A stretch of DNA of 16,523 bases from Bacteroidia bacterium (GTDB lineage Bacteria; Bacteroidota; Bacteroidia; Bacteroidales; VadinHA17): positions 1 to 16,523 of the forward strand of contig JAPLEC010000312.1 of assembly GCA_026391515.1 (NCBI GenBank), read 5' to 3'. Numbering within the stretch: position 1 is the stretch's first letter; each line of letters starts with the position of its first letter. The notes beneath the pieces are model-generated. The model did not search any database, was not told where the DNA came from, and saw only the letters and a list, made by a program, of their open reading frames with translations. Made by a program: the position numbers and the translations under genes. Below, piece after piece: positions 14,036 to 16,523 of this stretch.

Positions 14036-15288
14036 AGAAGTTTATTACTTTTCTTTCTATCCTGATGATCACTTTAAATTCATTTTCCCAGGGGAAAAAA
14101 GTTCAACCTTATCTCAAAATTCCCATTATTGATCTCGACAAGGAAACATTCCGGCAGGTTGTGGTTGACAGGGAAGATGGCCAGTACCTGGGCCATCCGA
14201 CAACTGTTCTTCTTGAGGATGGAAAGACCATTCTTACAGTTTACCCAAAAGGCCACGGTAAAGGTCCGATAGTTTATAAGAAAAGTTTTGATGGAGGTTT
14301 GACATGGAGTGACAGAATCCCGGTTCCATCAAGCTGGGAGACATCAAAAGAGGTTCCAACCATTTTCAGAGTTGTTGATCCGTCAGGTAAAAAGAGACTT
14401 ATCCTTTTCTCAGGGCTTTATCCTGCCCGGCTTGCCCATTCAGAAGATGATGGTTTAAGCTGGAGCCAACTCGAACCTGCTGGTAACTGGGGTGGTGTAG
14501 TTGTGATGGCTTCCCTGATTCCTTTGAAAACAGGAGCCGGTCACTATATGGCCATGTTTCATGATGATATGAGATTCATGACCGAAAATGGCCAGCAAGT
14601 ATACGCTGAAGATCAGAAAACAAACAATCAAAAACTTTTTACACTTTACAAAACTTTTTCGTACGATGGAGGATTAACATGGTCTTATCCTGAACCAATA
14701 TTGAGCAGGAGAGATATGAATCTTTGTGAACCGGGAATAATAAGATCTCCGGATGGTAAACAGCTGGCAGTGCTCCTGAGGGAAAACAGCAGAAGTACTA
14801 ATTCACAGATAATTTTTTCAAAAGATGAAGGCAAAACATGGAGCGATCCGAAACCTCTGCCAAATGAACTTACCGGAGACAGACATGTTTTGAAATATAC
14901 ACCTGACGGACGATTATTGGCTGTCTTCAGAGACATAAGTCCATTAAACACAAGACCCGAACTGGCAAAACTTGCCAAAGAAAGAGACGAAGTTAATCTC
15001 AGCAAAATAGCTGCAGAAACAAGTCAGGGAAGTCCAACCGAAGGTGACTGGATTGGCTGGGTAGGAACATGGAAAGACCTCATGAAAGGGAAGAAAGGAG
15101 AATTCAGGATAAGATTCAAGGATAACATTCATAGCTGGGATTGCTGTTATCCCGGAGTAGAATTATTACCTGACGGGACATTCGTCGTTACTACATACGG
15201 GCACTGGGAAAAAGACAAGGAGCCGTATATTGTAAGTGTCAGATTCAAAATGCAGGAACTTGACGATAAGTTAAGGGAAAGCAAATAA
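14032..15288 (+). CDS. Secreted BNR/Asp-box sialidase-like beta-propeller protein
   Basis: This 418-residue exported protein has a Sec signal peptide at residues 1-20 (MKKFITFLSILMITLNSFSQ). Four Asp boxes mark a six-bladed propeller of the sialidase/BNR type: SFDGGLTW (85-92), SEDDGLSW (137-144), SYDGGLTW (210-217) and SKDEGKTW (263-270). Candidate active-site residues include the Arg in LLREN (250) and the Arg in VFRD (300). This fold covers exo-sialidases but also many Bacteroidota glycosidases or binding proteins of unknown substrate, and I cannot confirm the full Arg triad, so sialidase activity is unproven. It overlaps the upstream TIM-barrel gene by 4 bp and is followed 16 bp later by a lactonase gene. 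Confidence 0.78.
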   Translation: MKKFITFLSILMITLNSFSQGKKVQPYLKIPIIDLDKETFRQVVVDREDGQYLGHPTTVLLEDGKTILTVYPKGHGKGPIVYKKSFDGGLTWSDRIPVPSSWETSKEVPTIFRVVDPSGKKRLILFSGLYPARLAHSEDDGLSWSQLEPAGNWGGVVVMASLIPLKTGAGHYMAMFHDDMRFMTENGQQVYAEDQKTNNQKLFTLYKTFSYDGGLTWSYPEPILSRRDMNLCEPGIIRSPDGKQLAVLLRENSRSTNSQIIFSKDEGKTWSDPKPLPNELTGDRHVLKYTPDGRLLAVFRDISPLNTRPELAKLAKERDEVNLSKIAAETSQGSPTEGDWIGWVGTWKDLMKGKKGEFRIRFKDNIHSWDCCYPGVELLPDGTFVVTTYGHWEKDKEPYIVSVRFKMQELDDKLRESK

Positions 15289-15304
15289 CAAATTGATTAT
15301 CAGG

Positions 15305-16423
15305 ATGAAACGATATTTTATTTTCATTTTCTCAATAGTATTGGTACTAGAATTGGTTACATCAGCATGCAAAAGGGATCTTAAACTTTTTGTCGGCAGC
15401 TTTACAGAGGGCAATGAAAAAGGTTTATCTCTTTTTGATTTTAATGAAAGAAAAGGAAGCTTAAAGCTGGTTTCAAAAACAGATGCCGGACCAAACCCGT
15501 CGTTTTTTTGCTTTTCAGAAAGACATAACTTAATCTATGCTATAAATGAAGTTATGGAGCTCAGAGGAAAACCAGGCGGTGGAATTACCACATTAAAATA
15601 TGATTCTGAAACCGGACTCATTGAAAAACAGAATGAGATATTAGTACCGTATGGAGGGCCTTGTTATGTTTCCTTATCTGCCGACAGCGGTTTTCTTTTT
15701 GTTGCAAATTATGCAAGCGGTTCAATCGCTGTTGTAAAACTTGATAAAAGCGGGATACCTGAATATGTCAGTGATTCAATTAAATATGAAACTGAAAAGA
15801 ATGTTTATTCCCGTGCTCACATGATTAAGCAGGATCCTTCCGGGAAGCATGTCTATGTTACCGACCTTGGCCTTGACAGAATCATGATTTATGATCTCGA
15901 CAGAAATTCCGGTAAGCTTAACCTGATCAATGATGGTATAATTCCTCTCCCTAAAGAATCTGGACCCCGACATTTTGTATTCAACACTGACGGTTCAAAA
16001 ATGTATGTTATAAATGAACTGGGTTCAACAATAATGGTTTTTAATGTCGATAATGACGGACGACTTGAACCTTTTCAAGCAATTCCGACTATAAAAAAAG
16101 GATTTAATGGAAGTAATTCCTGTGCTGAAATATTAATTGGAAAAAACGGGAAGTTCCTTTATGGATCGAACAGGGGTGAAAATTCCATAGTTGTTTTTAA
16201 AATTGCCAGGGACGGATCAATAGGCCTAGACAGACGGATCTCATGCGGAGGCGACTGGCCAAGAAACTTTGTAATAGATCCTTCCGGCAGGTTTCTTCTC
16301 GCAGGAAATCAGAAGTCAGGTGATATTTCAGTATTTAAAATCAACCGAATAACTGGTATCACGGGAAATTATATGAGCAAGACAAAAATAAAAGCACCTG
16401 CTTTTCTTGAATTTGTGGATTAG
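15305..16423 (+). CDS. Exported seven-bladed beta-propeller lactonase (6-phosphogluconolactonase-like)
   Basis: This 372-residue protein belongs to the lactonase, seven-bladed propeller family (Pfam Lactonase) that includes E. coli Pgl (YbhE). Repeated blades show typical motifs: LFVGSFTEG (28-36), VANYASGSIAVVKL, SRAHMIKQDPSGKHVYVTDL, GPRHFVFNTDGSKMYVINELGST and GFNGSNSCAEILIGKNGKFLYGSNRGENSI. Unlike Pgl it has an N-terminal signal with Cys22 (VTSAC), an imperfect lipobox, so it is probably exported and perhaps lipid-anchored. In the periplasm it cannot serve the pentose-phosphate pathway and more likely hydrolyses a sugar lactone made by the upstream Gfo/Idh/MocA enzyme. A TTG start at 15293 is possible, but the ATG at 15305 gives the better signal peptide. 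It is the last gene of the five-gene run. Confidence 0.85.
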   Translation: MKRYFIFIFSIVLVLELVTSACKRDLKLFVGSFTEGNEKGLSLFDFNERKGSLKLVSKTDAGPNPSFFCFSERHNLIYAINEVMELRGKPGGGITTLKYDSETGLIEKQNEILVPYGGPCYVSLSADSGFLFVANYASGSIAVVKLDKSGIPEYVSDSIKYETEKNVYSRAHMIKQDPSGKHVYVTDLGLDRIMIYDLDRNSGKLNLINDGIIPLPKESGPRHFVFNTDGSKMYVINELGSTIMVFNVDNDGRLEPFQAIPTIKKGFNGSNSCAEILIGKNGKFLYGSNRGENSIVVFKIARDGSIGLDRRISCGGDWPRNFVIDPSGRFLLAGNQKSGDISVFKINRITGITGNYMSKTKIKAPAFLEFVD

Positions 16424-16471
16424 AGTATATTTATCGTAACATTAATTAATAATTTTCAGTATATTTTTTGC

Positions 16472-16523
16472 ATGAATCGTCAGAAGCTTGTTGCTGAATT
16501 ACAGCAAAATGCAGAAAGAACAT
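16472..16523 (+). CDS. Start of an unidentified gene, cut by the window edge
   Basis: An ATG at 16472 opens a frame of 17 codons (MNRQKLVAELQQNAERT) that runs off the window. The first residues are charged and helical with no signal peptide. It follows the lactonase gene by 48 bases of AT-rich sequence in which I see no hairpin. Too little is present to assign a family. Confidence 0.4.
   Translation, partial: MNRQKLVAELQQNAERT

Noticed and set aside
14685..15005. 106-codon minus-strand open frame inside the BNR propeller gene
   Set aside because: It is opposite a gene with four Asp boxes and has no domain of its own.

Overview
The window looks like a stretch of chromosome from a Bacteroidota bacterium, probably a glycan-degrading member related to Bacteroidales or Marinilabiliales. 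The evidence is an AT-leaning base composition, start codons mostly without a clear Shine-Dalgarno sequence, promoter-like TAnnTTTG motifs, a single-chain class I fumarase, and many exported sugar-active proteins with Sec, lipoprotein or Tat signals. I see no rRNA, tRNA, CRISPR array, transposase or phage gene.

Layout. (A) 4512 down to 116, minus strand: a tight run of a heparinase II/III-type polysaccharide lyase, a Tat-exported hydroxypyruvate-isomerase-like TIM barrel, the muropeptide ligase Mpl (its ATG directly follows the previous stop), and a short, probably broken outer-membrane-protein fragment at the left edge. (B) 4612-6667, plus strand: a soluble cardiolipin-synthase/PLD-type enzyme followed 25 bp later by a metallo-beta-lactamase-fold hydrolase, ending in a large imperfect palindrome built of ACAAAG-type repeat units. 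(C) 6893-8503, plus strand: class I fumarate hydratase with a good Bacteroidota-type promoter. Two GC-rich REP-like hairpins in inverted orientation separate it from the convergent gene. (D) 10058 down to 8631, minus strand: an exported protein that joins a nucleoside-hydrolase domain to an FmdE-type domain. (E) 10172-16423, plus strand: a five-gene putative operon (gaps of 27 and 18 bp, a 4-bp overlap, then 16 bp). It encodes a membrane-anchored NapC/NrfH-like tetraheme cytochrome fused to a SUMF1/FGE-sulfatase-type domain, a Tat-lipoprotein Gfo/Idh/MocA oxidoreductase, a second Tat-exported TIM-barrel isomerase, a secreted BNR/sialidase-like propeller, and a seven-bladed-propeller lactonase. 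(F) The start of another plus-strand reading frame at the right edge.

The most interesting part is D plus E. Two divergently transcribed neighbours are both unusual domain fusions. Operon E reads like an extracytoplasmic sugar-oxidation pathway: an oxidoreductase, an isomerase or epimerase, a lactonase to open an oxidised sugar, a propeller glycosidase, and a quinone-linked multiheme cytochrome that could accept the electrons. The individual families are supported by motifs in the sequence. The pathway is an inference from co-location, export signals and known family chemistry.
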